Shown here: positions 23,208-32,542 of the stretch, piece by piece | Layout: every line of letters starts with the position of its first letter | Numbering within the stretch: position 1 is the stretch's first letter | The notes under the pieces: generated by a model | The model's input: the letters and a program-made list of their open reading frames with translations, nothing else | Database searches by the model: none | Told to the model about the DNA's origin: nothing | NCBI GenBank assembly: GCA_041603535.1 | Contig: JBFIEE010000036.1 | Location: 1 to 38,092 of the forward strand | From: HB2-32-21 sp041603535 | Lineage (GTDB): Bacteria; Pseudomonadota; Gammaproteobacteria; Pseudomonadales; Porticoccaceae | DNA: 38,092 nt | Direction of reading: 5' to 3' | Translations under genes and position numbers: made by a program

Positions 23208-24589
23208 TAGAAAAAGGTAAACCCTACCTGAAACAGCTTTTCAATCTCGCGCGTATGCCGTTTATCTATCATAAACACAATGGCGTGGTCGTCCTGTTCG
23301 ATGACTGTATCGTGGTGGGTGATTATCACTTCCCCGTTGCGCACCAGCGCCGCGATGGTGGTTCCCTCCGGCAACTTGATCCGCTGAATGGCCCGGCCCA
23401 CGACTTTCGAATTCTTGGCGTCGCCATGAGCAACTATTTCCAGCGCTTCCGCCGCGCCGCGCCGCAGTGAGTGCACATTGAGCGTGTCGCCGCGACGCAC
23501 ATGAGACAGCAATGAACTGGTGGTGGCCTGCTGTGGCGATATCGCTATGTCGATTTCGCTGCCCTGCATCAGGTCCGCGTAAACCGGATTGCTAATCAAG
23601 GTCATTACCTTTCTGGCACCGAGCCGCTTGGCCAGCAGCGATGCCATAATATTGACCTCATCGTCGTTCGTGACCGCCAGGAAAACATCAGTTTTGTCGA
23701 TATTTTCTTCCAGGAGCAACTCCCTGTTAGCCGCCTGTCCATGCAAAATCACCGTTTTATTCAACCGCTCAGCCAGGTACTCACTTCTTTCAAGCGAATA
23801 CTCAATAACCTTGACGTTGTATTTATGTTCGAGCGCTTTCGCCAGGCGATAGCCGATATTACCGCCCCCGGCAATGATGATGCGGTGGTAAGGTTTTTCG
23901 GTGCGCCTTAGCTCCATCATGACTTTGCGTATGTCAGCTTTGGCGGCAATAAAAAAGACCTCGTCACCTTCCTGGATAACCGTATCACCATCCGGCACGA
24001 TCGGCCTGTCCTGGCGGAAAATCGCCGCCGCCCGCGCGTCCACGCCCGGCATTTGTTCACGAATATCTGACAACTGATGGCCAACCATGGGGCCGCCTTT
24101 AATCGCTCTTAATGCCACCAGCTGAACTGCGCCATCGGCAAAATCGAGTACCTGTAACGTACCAGGGTGTTCAATCAGTTTGGTTATGTAATCCGTGACG
24201 ACCTGTTCGGGCGTGATGAGCACATCGATGGGGATATTTTTTTCGTTGAACAACTTTTGACTGTGATCGCTATGTGAGTAACTACCGGAACGAACGCGCG
24301 CGATTTTGGTCGGGGTGCGAAACAGCGAGTGGCAGACCTGGCAAGCCGCCATATTGACCTCATCACTGTTGGTCACAGCCACCAGCATATCAGCATCTTC
24401 GATACCTGCCGCCACCAGCACATCGGGATGGGAACCGAAACCATGAACAGTACGAATATCCAGGCGATCCTGAAGCTCACGCAATCGCGCCGCATCGGGA
24501 TCGATGACGGTTATATCATTAGCCTCACTGGCCAGATTTTCCGCCAGCGTACCGCCCACCTGCCCCGCGCCCACAATAACTATCTTCAT
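23207..24589 (-). CDS. trkA: Trk potassium uptake regulatory subunit
   Basis: This 460-residue cytoplasmic protein gates TrkH in response to nucleotides. It consists of two tandem RCK units. The first Rossmann domain begins with IVGAGQVGGTLAENL (4-18), and the second with IIAGGGNIGYRLAKAL at about residue 238. Each is followed by a TrkA_C domain, the first ending with GDEVFFIAAK and the second with DDHAIVFMI. This is the usual TrkA size (about 458 residues in E. coli). It is 49 bp after rsmB and overlaps trkH by one base. The upstream ribosome binding site is weak. Confidence 0.96.
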   Translation of the reverse strand: MKIVIVGAGQVGGTLAENLASEANDITVIDPDAARLRELQDRLDIRTVHGFGSHPDVLVAAGIEDADMLVAVTNSDEVNMAACQVCHSLFRTPTKIARVRSGSYSHSDHSQKLFNEKNIPIDVLITPEQVVTDYITKLIEHPGTLQVLDFADGAVQLVALRAIKGGPMVGHQLSDIREQMPGVDARAAAIFRQDRPIVPDGDTVIQEGDEVFFIAAKADIRKVMMELRRTEKPYHRIIIAGGGNIGYRLAKALEHKYNVKVIEYSLERSEYLAERLNKTVILHGQAANRELLLEENIDKTDVFLAVTNDDEVNIMASLLAKRLGARKVMTLISNPVYADLMQGSEIDIAISPQQATTSSLLSHVRRGDTLNVHSLRRGAAEALEIVAHGDAKNSKVVGRAIQRIKLPEGTTIAALVRNGEVIITHHDTVIEQDDHAIVFMIDKRHTREIEKLFQVGFTFF

Positions 24590-24638
24590 ATATCGGCATA
24601 GCCTGGTTCGGTGATATCAGCGCTCACCGTTTTGTGTT

Positions 24639-25961
24639 TTATCCAGCAGCGCGTGTGTTTTCGGTAGCACGTATTTTTTCCAGTAACGCGTAGTAAAACC
24701 CGTCGTGCCCATCCATCACTGGAAACAATTGGCGACCGAACACTGTCTTACTACCGGCTTCAGTGGCGACGAGACACGCCTCGGCATCGTCGACGCTGTC
24801 CATAAAGCGCTCTACCACTGCATCGTTTTCCGCTGGTAACACCGAGCACGTTGCATACAGCAACTTGCCGCCAACATTTAGCAGGGGCCAAAGCCTGGTC
24901 AGCATTGCCAGCTGCAGCTCGGCCAGCTTATCAATATCTTCCGGCTTACGCAGTAATTTGATATCTGGATGGCGACGAATCACACCGCTCGCGGAGCAGG
25001 GCGCATCTAGCAACACGCGATCAAAAAGAGCGCCATCCCACCAGCTATCTGTATCGATGACGTCCGCGGCGACTAGCGAGGCCTTTAGCTTGAGGCGATG
25101 CAGGTTTTCCCTGACTTTTTCCAGTCGCTGCGGGTCGATATCAATGGCCACCAGCTCAGTCAATGTCGGTGTAGCCTCCAGAATATGGCAGGTCTTGCCC
25201 CCGGGTGCACAGCACGCATCAAGCACTCGGTGACCGGCCTTTACTTCAAGTAGAACCGCTGCCAGCTGGGCGGCTTCATCCTGAACACTGACCAGACCAT
25301 CGCTAAAACCCGCCACCTCCGTCACCGGCGCCGGCTGGCTCAACTGCACACCCGCATCGCTATAACCGGTGGCACGAGCAGTGTCTTGACTAAAATTGGC
25401 TGACAGATAGGCGCCGCGCGTAGTGCGTAGCGCATTGACACGCAGGGTCATGGGTGCGCGCTGATTATTTGCTGTTAAGATTTCCAGCGCCTGCATCGGC
25501 CAGGCCCGTTCAACAGCCTCAATCAGCCAGTTCGGGTGAGCAAATACGTATTCGGGATCATCCGCCAAAGCGGTTTCGATCGCGTGGCGTTCACGAATGA
25601 AACGACGCAGCGCGGCGTTGGTCAGCCCTTTTGCCCAGGGCCGTTTCAATTTAACGCAAGCCGCAACGGATTCATTGACCACTGCATGATCAGGAATACG
25701 GGTGTCGGTTAGCTGGTAAAGCGCACAGGCTACCAGCGCCAGAATCTCGCTGTCTTTTTCTTTGAGCGGCTTATCAAGCAGCCGGGCGACTATCCTGAGA
25801 ATAGCGGGATACTGTCGCAATGTGCCGTAGCACAGTTCGCTCAACAGCGACTGCTCTTTTTCAGGCACTTTCTGCGCAAACTCAGCCAGACATACATTTA
25901 GCGAGAGGCCATCCCGAATCACACGGGCAAGCACCCTGGCAGCAGCAACCCTCACCAACAT
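24639..25961 (-). CDS. rsmB: 16S rRNA (cytosine(967)-C(5))-methyltransferase
   Basis: This SAM-dependent enzyme makes m5C967 in 16S rRNA. The 440-residue chain has an N-terminal NusB-like RNA-binding domain (about 1-130). The Rossmann methyltransferase domain contains LDACCAPGGKT (247-257), the conserved Cys322 in DAPCSASG and the catalytic Cys372 in YATCSVLPAEN. E. coli RsmB is 429 residues. The start is the ATG at 25961, 6 bp after the fmt stop, which implies co-transcription. The def-fmt-rsmB-trkA order is shared with Pseudomonas and many gammaproteobacteria. Confidence 0.96.
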   Translation of the reverse strand: MLVRVAAARVLARVIRDGLSLNVCLAEFAQKVPEKEQSLLSELCYGTLRQYPAILRIVARLLDKPLKEKDSEILALVACALYQLTDTRIPDHAVVNESVAACVKLKRPWAKGLTNAALRRFIRERHAIETALADDPEYVFAHPNWLIEAVERAWPMQALEILTANNQRAPMTLRVNALRTTRGAYLSANFSQDTARATGYSDAGVQLSQPAPVTEVAGFSDGLVSVQDEAAQLAAVLLEVKAGHRVLDACCAPGGKTCHILEATPTLTELVAIDIDPQRLEKVRENLHRLKLKASLVAADVIDTDSWWDGALFDRVLLDAPCSASGVIRRHPDIKLLRKPEDIDKLAELQLAMLTRLWPLLNVGGKLLYATCSVLPAENDAVVERFMDSVDDAEACLVATEAGSKTVFGRQLFPVMDGHDGFYYALLEKIRATENTRAAG

Positions 25962-25967
25962 AGCTAA

Positions 25968-26927
25968 TCAGCTACCGAAACGGATGCCGGGCAAAGCCCA
26001 GTCCGGGTGCCCCTTCAGCACATCGCCGACCGCCATGCGCCGCTTACCCGGTAACTGAATTTCGATCAGCAACAGTGCGTCGTTGCCGCAGGCAACCAGA
26101 ATACCGGCCTCATTACAGGACAGTATCTCCCCGGGCGCAGCCTGGTGCTGACGACTTACCGGGGCCGCCTGCCAGATACGCACGCGCTCCCCTGCCGATC
26201 CACCCAGTGTCGCAAAAGCAACTGGCTGTGGATTAAAAGCACGAATTTTACGCGCGAGATTGACCGCAGGCTGACTCCAGTCGAGCAGCGCCTCGTCCTT
26301 GGTAATCTTGTGCGCGTAGGTCGCCAGCGAATTGTCCTGCTGCTGGGCCACAAGGGTCTCATTGGCCGCATCAGCGAGCGTCGCCAATAAAATATCGGCG
26401 CCTAACCGAGCAAGGTTGTCCTGCACCGTACCGGCGCTGTCGGTGGCGCCAATATCGCAGGTCACACGGGCCAGTATTGCTCCCGTGTCCAAACCCTCGT
26501 CCATTTGCATGATGGTAATACCGGTCTGCGTATCTCCCGCTTCGATAGCCCTCTGAATCGGTGCAGCACCGCGCCAGCGCGGCAACAAGGAAGCGTGTAC
26601 GTTGATGCAACCCAGACGAGGGATGCTCAGGACAGTTTTGGGCAACAGCAATCCATACGCGACAACCACCATAAGATCTGCCCCGTACTCAGCCAACTGT
26701 TGTTGGGTGGTATCGCTTTTAAGCGAGACGGGTTGATGCAGCGGAAGATGACGTTCTACGGCCAGGGCCTTAACAGGACTGGCTGTCAGTTTCTTGCCTC
26801 GCCCAGACGGCCGGTCTGGCTGCGTATAGACCGCGACCACCTCGTGCTGGGGCAGACTCAGAAGCGCCTGCAAATGACGGGCGGCAAAGTCAGGGGTACC
26901 AGCAAAGATCAATTTTAACCCTTGCAT
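25968..26927 (-). CDS. fmt: Methionyl-tRNA formyltransferase
   Basis: This enzyme adds a formyl group from 10-formyltetrahydrofolate to initiator Met-tRNA. The 319-residue length is close to E. coli Fmt (315). The N-terminal domain starts LKLIFAGTPDFAARHL, and the basic loop PSGRGKKLTASPVK at 40-53 contacts tRNA. The catalytic triad Asn109, His111 and Asp147 lies in NVHASLLPRWRGAAP and MDEGLDTG. A C-terminal beta-barrel domain follows from about residue 205. It lies 44 bp after def and 6 bp before rsmB, forming the def-fmt unit in which the partner enzyme later removes the formyl group. Confidence 0.97.
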   Translation of the reverse strand: MQGLKLIFAGTPDFAARHLQALLSLPQHEVVAVYTQPDRPSGRGKKLTASPVKALAVERHLPLHQPVSLKSDTTQQQLAEYGADLMVVVAYGLLLPKTVLSIPRLGCINVHASLLPRWRGAAPIQRAIEAGDTQTGITIMQMDEGLDTGAILARVTCDIGATDSAGTVQDNLARLGADILLATLADAANETLVAQQQDNSLATYAHKITKDEALLDWSQPAVNLARKIRAFNPQPVAFATLGGSAGERVRIWQAAPVSRQHQAAPGEILSCNEAGILVACGNDALLLIEIQLPGKRRMAVGDVLKGHPDWALPGIRFGS

Positions 26928-26971
26928 GATGGGAGAGTTTCCTCGAGGTTTATCGCGATATGCGTAGCTGC

Positions 26972-27478
26972 TCAGGCAGGTTCTTTGTGCAGCTTTTCAA
27001 GTTTTTTACGAATGCGCTGTCTTTTCAGGGCAGAGAGATAATCGACAAACAATTTGCCGTCGAGGTGATCGAGCTCATGTTGGACACACACTGCGAGCAG
27101 TCCTTCCGGTTCAAACTGGAACGGTTTCCCGCAACGATCGAGGGCTGTCACTCTGATCACATCCGGTCGCGACACAGTTTCATAAAATCCCGGCACCGAG
27201 AGACAACCTTCATCGTACTCCGTACGACTATCAGCCAGAACCTCCACCTCCGGATTGATAAAGATTTGAGGTTCATCCCGTGCCTCCGACAAATCCATCA
27301 CCACGACGCGCTCATGCACATCGACCTGTGTCGCCGCCAGACCGATGCCATTGGCCAGATACATCGTTTCCAGCATATCGTCGACAAGCCGCTGTATACG
27401 CTCATCCACATCGACCACCGGACGCGCTTTAACACGCAACCGCGGGTCCGGAAACTCAAGAATAGTCAAAGCTGTCAT
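26972..27478 (-). CDS. def: Peptide deformylase
   Basis: This metalloenzyme removes the N-formyl group from nascent proteins. All three motifs are present in the 168-residue chain: GIGLAATQ (44-51), EGCLS (90-94, metal ligand Cys92), and HELDH (134-138, ligands His134 and His138 with catalytic Glu135). The Lys/Arg-rich C-terminal tail matches type-1 bacterial deformylases, which help the enzyme bind the ribosome. It is first in the minus-strand operon, divergent from the LysM gene, with a -10-like TATACA 29 bp upstream of its ATG. Confidence 0.97.
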   Translation of the reverse strand: MTALTILEFPDPRLRVKARPVVDVDERIQRLVDDMLETMYLANGIGLAATQVDVHERVVVMDLSEARDEPQIFINPEVEVLADSRTEYDEGCLSVPGFYETVSRPDVIRVTALDRCGKPFQFEPEGLLAVCVQHELDHLDGKLFVDYLSALKRQRIRKKLEKLHKEPA

Positions 27479-27506
27479 GTTGTTTGTGACGGATTTCTAG
27501 CAAAAG

Positions 27507-27512
27507 TGTATA
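27507..27512 (-). promoter_or_regulatory. Candidate -10 of the def operon promoter
   Basis: TATACA (minus strand) lies within TTATACACT, with an extended TG just upstream (TGGTTTATACA). No good -35 is seen. The expected transcription start is about 20 bases before the def ATG. It mirrors the LysM-side element exactly. Confidence 0.45.
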
Positions 27513-27575
27513 AACCACTGTTAACATTAGAGGTTGGACGAGTGTAATGACCGACAAAACCTCAATAAGCGCCAT

Positions 27576-27581
27576 TATACA
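27576..27581 (+). promoter_or_regulatory. Candidate -10 of the LysM gene promoter
   Basis: TATACA within TTATACACT on plus is the inverted copy of the 9-bp element at 27505-27513. A weak -35 (CCGACA, 27551-27556) lies 19 bp upstream. The leader would be about 25 bases long. Confidence 0.45.
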
Positions 27582-27612
27582 CTATTGAGTTTCAGCACAT
27601 AGGATGGACGAG

Positions 27613-28632
27613 ATGAAGAAAGTATTGCTGGGTTTGCTGGGAATCTGGGCGTTAGTCGCGGTCACGCTGGCGGCCGAAGCACCTTTCAATGAAGGTATTC
27701 CTGATAAATATACTGTCAAAAAGGGCGATACCCTTTGGGATATATCTGACCACTTCCTGAGCCAGCCCTGGCTGTGGCCCGAAATCTGGCAGGTCAACCC
27801 GCAAATCCCCAACCCCCATCTTATTTACCCTGGCGATGTTATCAGTCTGATCTACATAGATGGCAAGCCGCGACTCATGTTGAATCGCGGGCGTGATATC
27901 AAACTCAGCCCCCAGATCAGGGAGTCCGCTAACAGAGATCCGATTCCAGCTCTGCCCCTTGACGTGATCAACAGCTTTCTCTTGCGCAACCGGGTAGTCG
28001 ATGCTGGCGTGTTGGAGGCCGCTCCCTACGTGATAGCGGGACAGGAGAAGCACCTGCTATCCGCTGTTGGTAGCGATTTCTACGCGCGCGGGAACTTTGC
28101 CGACGAAGTAGGGTTTTTCGGGCTGTACCGCAACGGGGGTCAGTACGTCGATCCCGTAACGAAAGAACTGCTTGGTATCCGAGCGCAAGATATTGGATCC
28201 GCCAAGCTCAAGGTTATTAATGGGGACATAGCCACGCTGGGAGCCACGCGAAGCCTGGAAGAAATCCGCATCAATGACCGCTTGCTGCCCGAAGAAGAGC
28301 GAAAAATTGATACCACTTTTCACCCTGGCGCCCCACCGGAAGGAACGAGCGGCCTTATTATCGCGATTGAGGGCGGCGTCAATAATGCGGGCTTTCTCGA
28401 TGTAGTCGCCATCAACCTGGGCAACAGGGACAGCCTGGAGACAGGTGATTTACTGGCTATTTACAAGACCGGCGAAGTGGTCAAGGATCGTGTTGCCGGC
28501 GGCCTTGTAACGTTGCCACCGGAACGAGCTGGGCTGCTAATGATTTTCCGCACGTTTGAGAAAATGAGCTTTGGCCTGCTGCTGAATGCGAACCGCCCCG
28601 TCGCCGTCAGGGACATGGTTAAGAATCCGTGA
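27613..28632 (+). CDS. LysM peptidoglycan-binding domain protein
   Basis: This is a 339-residue exported protein. The N-terminus MKKVLLGLLGIWALVAVTLAA is a clear signal peptide. A LysM domain follows immediately (YTVKKGDTLWDISDHFL to NPHLIYPGDVISL), which should bind peptidoglycan glycan. The remaining 250 residues have no domain I recognise. The upstream ATG at 27604 is in frame, but the start at 27613 places AGGA 8 bases upstream and gives a normal signal peptide. It is the counterpart of the LysM gene between def and dprA in Pseudomonas (PA0020 as I recall). It diverges from def. Confidence 0.9.
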   Translation: MKKVLLGLLGIWALVAVTLAAEAPFNEGIPDKYTVKKGDTLWDISDHFLSQPWLWPEIWQVNPQIPNPHLIYPGDVISLIYIDGKPRLMLNRGRDIKLSPQIRESANRDPIPALPLDVINSFLLRNRVVDAGVLEAAPYVIAGQEKHLLSAVGSDFYARGNFADEVGFFGLYRNGGQYVDPVTKELLGIRAQDIGSAKLKVINGDIATLGATRSLEEIRINDRLLPEEERKIDTTFHPGAPPEGTSGLIIAIEGGVNNAGFLDVVAINLGNRDSLETGDLLAIYKTGEVVKDRVAGGLVTLPPERAGLLMIFRTFEKMSFGLLLNANRPVAVRDMVKNP

Positions 28633-28760
28633 CAGAGCGGCTGCTTGCCAGCACCCACATAGACGGGCGCGCGGAGTTCGGGCGGGCATACAAAGCATTA
28701 GCGACTACACTAATAACACGTCGCTAACCATCGCCAAAAACTCACCCCAGGGAAGGGGTT

Positions 28761-29852
28761 ATGCACACAGAAACTCTATCCGCAGTCATTCTCCAGTTGC
28801 TCCCAGGTATCGGCAATGCCGGCCTGATAAAACTGGTCGAGCGCTTTGGTGCCTTTGGCAGCGTACTGCAGGCCAACCCGGCTGAGCTGCCCACCAAATA
28901 CCGCGCAGGTATCGCACAGTATCAAGCCAGGCGGACCCAGTATCAAAACAGTGCGACTTATGTCATTGACGCCTGTGAAAACATCGGCGTCAGCGTCACG
29001 GCTTTTAACACCGCCCATTACCCGGCGCTGCTGAAAGAGATACCCAGCCCACCGCCAGTCCTTTATATCAGAGGCGATCTCAACGCTTTCGCCCTGCCTC
29101 AAATTGCCATTGTTGGCAGCCGCCAGCACAGCGTATCAGGTGAAAAAACCGCGGCAGCTTTTGCGCGCACATTGAGTGCTAGCGGTTTTGCCATCACCAG
29201 TGGTCTGGCCCTGGGTATCGATGCCGCGGCTCATCGCGGAGCCATGCAACAGGGCGCTACCATCGCTGTACTCGGCACCGGCATTGACGTCGTTTATCCC
29301 CGCCGTCACAGTGACCTTTATCACGCCATCGTTGCCAGTGGCGGGGCTGTCGTATCCGAGTTTCTGCCCGGAACACCACCACGAGCGGCAAACTTTCCTC
29401 AGCGCAACCGCATAATCAGCGGATTAAGCCTGGGCGTGCTGGTCATCGAGGCAGCCCTGAAAAGCGGTTCACTGATCACTGCCCGCCACGCTCTGAATCA
29501 AGGCCGGGAAGTGTTTGCGGTGCCCGGCTCCATCCATAGCCCCATTGCAAAAGGTTGCCACCAACTGATCAGGGAAGGCGCAACGCTGGTAGAAAAGGCG
29601 GAGGATATCGTTGTCCAGCTTGGCGGCATGCTGTCATTTATCGCAGACTCGGCAAACACACCACGACAGCATCCGGACCTCGATCGTGACGAAGCCAGCG
29701 TACTTGCAGGACTCGGTTTCGACCCCGTCGATCTCGACACGTTAGTCTCGCGGAGCGGTTTATCAGTTGCGGATCTGGTCAGCATACTAACCAGTCTGGA
29801 ATTAAAAAATATGGTTGAAAACCGCGCTGGTCTCTACGTGCGGGTATGCTGA
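28761..29852 (+). CDS. dprA: DNA-processing protein DprA/Smf
   Basis: DprA protects incoming single-stranded DNA and loads RecA during natural transformation; it is also present in many non-competent species. The 363-residue protein has an N-terminal helical domain with a helix-hairpin-helix-like turn (LLPGIGNAGLIKLVERFG). The Rossmann core has IVGSRQHSVSGEKTA, SGLALGIDAAAHRGA, and FPQRNRIISGLSLGVLV. A C-terminal winged-helix segment spans about 300-360. All conserved motifs are intact, so it should be functional. GGAAGGGG lies just before the ATG. It follows the LysM gene by 128 bp. Confidence 0.96.
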   Translation: MHTETLSAVILQLLPGIGNAGLIKLVERFGAFGSVLQANPAELPTKYRAGIAQYQARRTQYQNSATYVIDACENIGVSVTAFNTAHYPALLKEIPSPPPVLYIRGDLNAFALPQIAIVGSRQHSVSGEKTAAAFARTLSASGFAITSGLALGIDAAAHRGAMQQGATIAVLGTGIDVVYPRRHSDLYHAIVASGGAVVSEFLPGTPPRAANFPQRNRIISGLSLGVLVIEAALKSGSLITARHALNQGREVFAVPGSIHSPIAKGCHQLIREGATLVEKAEDIVVQLGGMLSFIADSANTPRQHPDLDRDEASVLAGLGFDPVDLDTLVSRSGLSVADLVSILTSLELKNMVENRAGLYVRVC

Positions 29853-29958
29853 TCGACGCTTGCTGATGTGTAGCGCCTGAGTTAGGCTGCGCCGCTCCGA
29901 CACCACCAGCTTTGCACTGTTAGTCATCGAAAACTTTCACCATAAAGGGCAGGGCCAA

Positions 29959-30534
29959 TTGTTGCTCGACTATACGCACCACCCCCGAATAAAGCGCGCT
30001 GCACAGTTAATGGCCGCAGGTGGCATCGCAGCCTATCCGACCGAATCGGTCTGGGGCCTGGGTTGCGACCCAGACAATGCCGTAGCAACCAGCAGAATCC
30101 TGGCCCTTAAAAAGCGCGATATTGGTAAAGGCCTGATTCTCATTGCCGCAAGTGTGGACATGTTCAAACCTTACCTGTCACGGGTGACAACCAGACAGTA
30201 CCGAATGATGACTGAGGCCTGGCCTGGCCCGGTGACATGGCTGATACCAGATAACGAATTCGCGCCGCGGTGGATAACCGGGGGGCAGCCCACTCTGGCG
30301 CTGCGCGTAACCGCTCACCCAATAGCGGCTGCACTTAGCCGGGCGTTCAGAGGCCCGCTGGTATCGACATCGGCCAATCCACAGGGTTTACCAGAGGCCC
30401 GGACATTGACCAAAGTCAAAGTCTATTTCGGCAATAACATTGATGCTTATGTACCCGGCAAAGTCGGCAAGGCCAGCAAGCCAAGTGAAATTCGCGAACT
30501 TACCTCGGGCGCGATAATTCGTCCTGGCGGCTGA
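29959..30534 (+). CDS. tsaC: Threonylcarbamoyl-AMP synthase
   Basis: TsaC uses threonine, bicarbonate and ATP to make threonylcarbamoyl-AMP for the t6A37 modification of ANN-decoding tRNAs. The 191-residue length fits the short bacterial form (190 in E. coli) without a Sua5 C-terminal domain. Seen motifs are AAYPTESVWGLGCDP, the KKR nucleotide-binding segment (ALKKRDIGKGLILI), PGPVTWL, and STSANPQG near residue 137. The start is TTG at 29959, with GGGCAGGG about 5 bases upstream; TTG at 29962 is equally possible. It stands between dprA and hemF, as in Pseudomonas. Confidence 0.94.
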   Translation: MLLDYTHHPRIKRAAQLMAAGGIAAYPTESVWGLGCDPDNAVATSRILALKKRDIGKGLILIAASVDMFKPYLSRVTTRQYRMMTEAWPGPVTWLIPDNEFAPRWITGGQPTLALRVTAHPIAAALSRAFRGPLVSTSANPQGLPEARTLTKVKVYFGNNIDAYVPGKVGKASKPSEIRELTSGAIIRPGG

Positions 30535-30569
30535 CGCCAGAAGGCACCACGAACAGATGGAACGAGAAC

Positions 30570-31478
30570 ATGATCGATAAATCAGCCGTGCGGACATACC
30601 TGCTCGATTTGCAACGCAGCATTTCCTCACAACTACAATCTCTTGAGCCAGATGCGTCTTTTCGGGAAGATAAATGGGCGCGCCAGGAAGGCGGCGGCGG
30701 GCAGTCGCGAGTGATAGAGAACGGCGTTATCTTTGAAAAAGGCGGCGTTAATTTTTCCCACGTGTACGGCGCGCAACTGCCTGCATCTGCCACCGCTGCC
30801 CGCCCCGAGCTGGCCGGCCGATCATTCGAAGCGATGGGCGTGTCGCTGGTCATACATCCCCGCAACCCCTATGTGCCAACTTCCCATGCCAACGTGCGTA
30901 TGTTTATTGCCGAGCAGGATGGCCAGCCTCCGGTGTGGTGGTTCGGGGGCGGCTATGACCTGACACCCTACTACGGCCATCTGGACGACTGTCAGCACTG
31001 GCACCGTACCGCCAGGGACGCCTGCGCGCCCTTTGGCGACGACATCTACCCACGCTTCAAGCAATGGTGCGACGAATACTTCTTTCTGCGCCACCGCGAT
31101 GAAGCCAGGGGTATCGGCGGATTGTTTTTCGATGACTATAACGAACGTGATTTCAACCACAGCTTTGCTCTGATGCGGGCCATCGGCGACAGCTATACAA
31201 AAGCGTATTTGCCTATCGTGGAGCGGCGCCAGCATACGCCCTATGGCGAGAGACAACGCCAGTTTCAACTCTATCGTCGCGGCCGCTATGTAGAGTTCAA
31301 CCTGGTGCAGGATAGAGGCACAATCTTTGGCTTGCAGACCGGGGGCCGGACAGAATCGATCCTGATGTCACTGCCACCCCTGGTACGCTGGCAATACGAC
31401 TGGCAACCAGAGCCGGACAGCGAAGAAGCCGAGCTGTACAATGTTTTTCTGCCACCCCGAGCCTGGGCGGCAGATTAA
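30570..31478 (+). CDS. hemF: Oxygen-dependent coproporphyrinogen III oxidase
   Basis: This enzyme converts coproporphyrinogen III to protoporphyrinogen IX using O2, a late step of haem synthesis. The 302-residue chain has GGGGQSRVIENG (41-52), FEKGGVNFSHVYG (55-67) and FGGGYDLTPYYG (125-136). The four conserved histidines are at 96, 106, 145 and 175, the same positions discussed for E. coli HemF. It indicates an organism that makes haem aerobically. It is 35 bp after tsaC and 22 bp before aroE, likely one transcript. Confidence 0.97.
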   Translation: MIDKSAVRTYLLDLQRSISSQLQSLEPDASFREDKWARQEGGGGQSRVIENGVIFEKGGVNFSHVYGAQLPASATAARPELAGRSFEAMGVSLVIHPRNPYVPTSHANVRMFIAEQDGQPPVWWFGGGYDLTPYYGHLDDCQHWHRTARDACAPFGDDIYPRFKQWCDEYFFLRHRDEARGIGGLFFDDYNERDFNHSFALMRAIGDSYTKAYLPIVERRQHTPYGERQRQFQLYRRGRYVEFNLVQDRGTIFGLQTGGRTESILMSLPPLVRWQYDWQPEPDSEEAELYNVFLPPRAWAAD

Positions 31479-31500
31479 TTAATTATCAGATACGGCCCGC

Positions 31501-32343
31501 ATGACCCATATCCCCGATAAATATGCCGTTCTGGGCAACCCGGTTGCTCACAGTCGCTCGCCACAGATTCACCGCGCCTTCGCCGCACAAACCGGTGCAG
31601 ACATTCACTATGACCGCATCCTCGTGCCCGTCAATCGCTTTGTTGAAACCGCGCAGCAGTTTATCGCTGCCGGCGGCAGGGGCTTCAACGTTACTGTGCC
31701 CTGCAAGGAAGACGCATACCGGTTTGCGGACCGACTGACGCCTCGCGCATTACGAGCAAAAGCAGTCAACACGGTGGTAGTCAACGACAACGGCCCGACG
31801 CTCGGTGACAACACCGACGGCGCCGGTTTAGTGAAAGACCTTGTCGACAATCTTGGCTGGCCGCTTACAGGCAAACGAGTATTAATCCTCGGTGCCGGCG
31901 GTGCAGTGCGGGGCGTGCTGGAGCCTGTACTAAACGTACAGCCAGCGGCCGTCGTCCTGGCCAATCGGACAGCCACGAAAGCAAGCATATTAGCGGCGGA
32001 ATTTGCTGATCTCGGCCCTATTCAGGGCGGCAGCTATGATGAACTGGCTAACGCCAGTCCGTTTGACCTGATCATCAACGGCACCAGCGCCAGCCTGACC
32101 GGCGCACTGCCACCCGTCCCCGGCAAACTTGTTAATGCAAATTGTTGCTGTTACGACATGATGTACGGCCCACAACCCACGGTGTTCATGGCCTGGGCGC
32201 AAGCAACGGGCGCCGGGCATGTCGCCGACGGGCTCGGCATGCTGGTCGAGCAGGCCGCCGAATCGTTTGCCCTGTGGCGCGGCACAAAACCTGACACCCG
32301 CCCGGTGATCGCTACTATCAGGGCAGAGCTTGGCAGGCGCTGA
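31501..32343 (+). CDS. aroE: Shikimate dehydrogenase
   Basis: AroE reduces 3-dehydroshikimate to shikimate with NADPH in aromatic amino-acid synthesis. The 280-residue protein has the shikimate-binding NPVAHSRSPQIHRAFA (13-28), the catalytic Lys69 in NVTVPCKEDA, Asn90 in KAVNT and Asp106 in GDNTDGAG. The NADP-binding GAGGAVRG is at 131-138, with NRT following the next strand. It lies 22 bp after hemF, as in Pseudomonas. The gap after it (199 bp) has no clear terminator. Confidence 0.96.
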   Translation: MTHIPDKYAVLGNPVAHSRSPQIHRAFAAQTGADIHYDRILVPVNRFVETAQQFIAAGGRGFNVTVPCKEDAYRFADRLTPRALRAKAVNTVVVNDNGPTLGDNTDGAGLVKDLVDNLGWPLTGKRVLILGAGGAVRGVLEPVLNVQPAAVVLANRTATKASILAAEFADLGPIQGGSYDELANASPFDLIINGTSASLTGALPPVPGKLVNANCCCYDMMYGPQPTVFMAWAQATGAGHVADGLGMLVEQAAESFALWRGTKPDTRPVIATIRAELGRR

Positions 32344-32542
32344 AGTGCACTACGGTGTTCCGATCGGGACCTGGGTTTGTTGGCATTGCGCAACGCTCCT
32401 GACCTGCGACCCAAACCCGGTGAATCAGCCCTCACGGCAGGGCCTTACTGGCGTAGTCGAAATCGGGTCGTTTTAAACATTTGTATGGCCATCGCTACAG
32501 CATTAGCATAACCTGCAATTCTCAGATATTTCAGGCCACTGC

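Noticed and set aside
32428..32443. GCCCT-AGGGC hairpin after aroE as a terminator
   Set aside because: Only 5 bp of stem and no U-tract follow; it cannot be supported.
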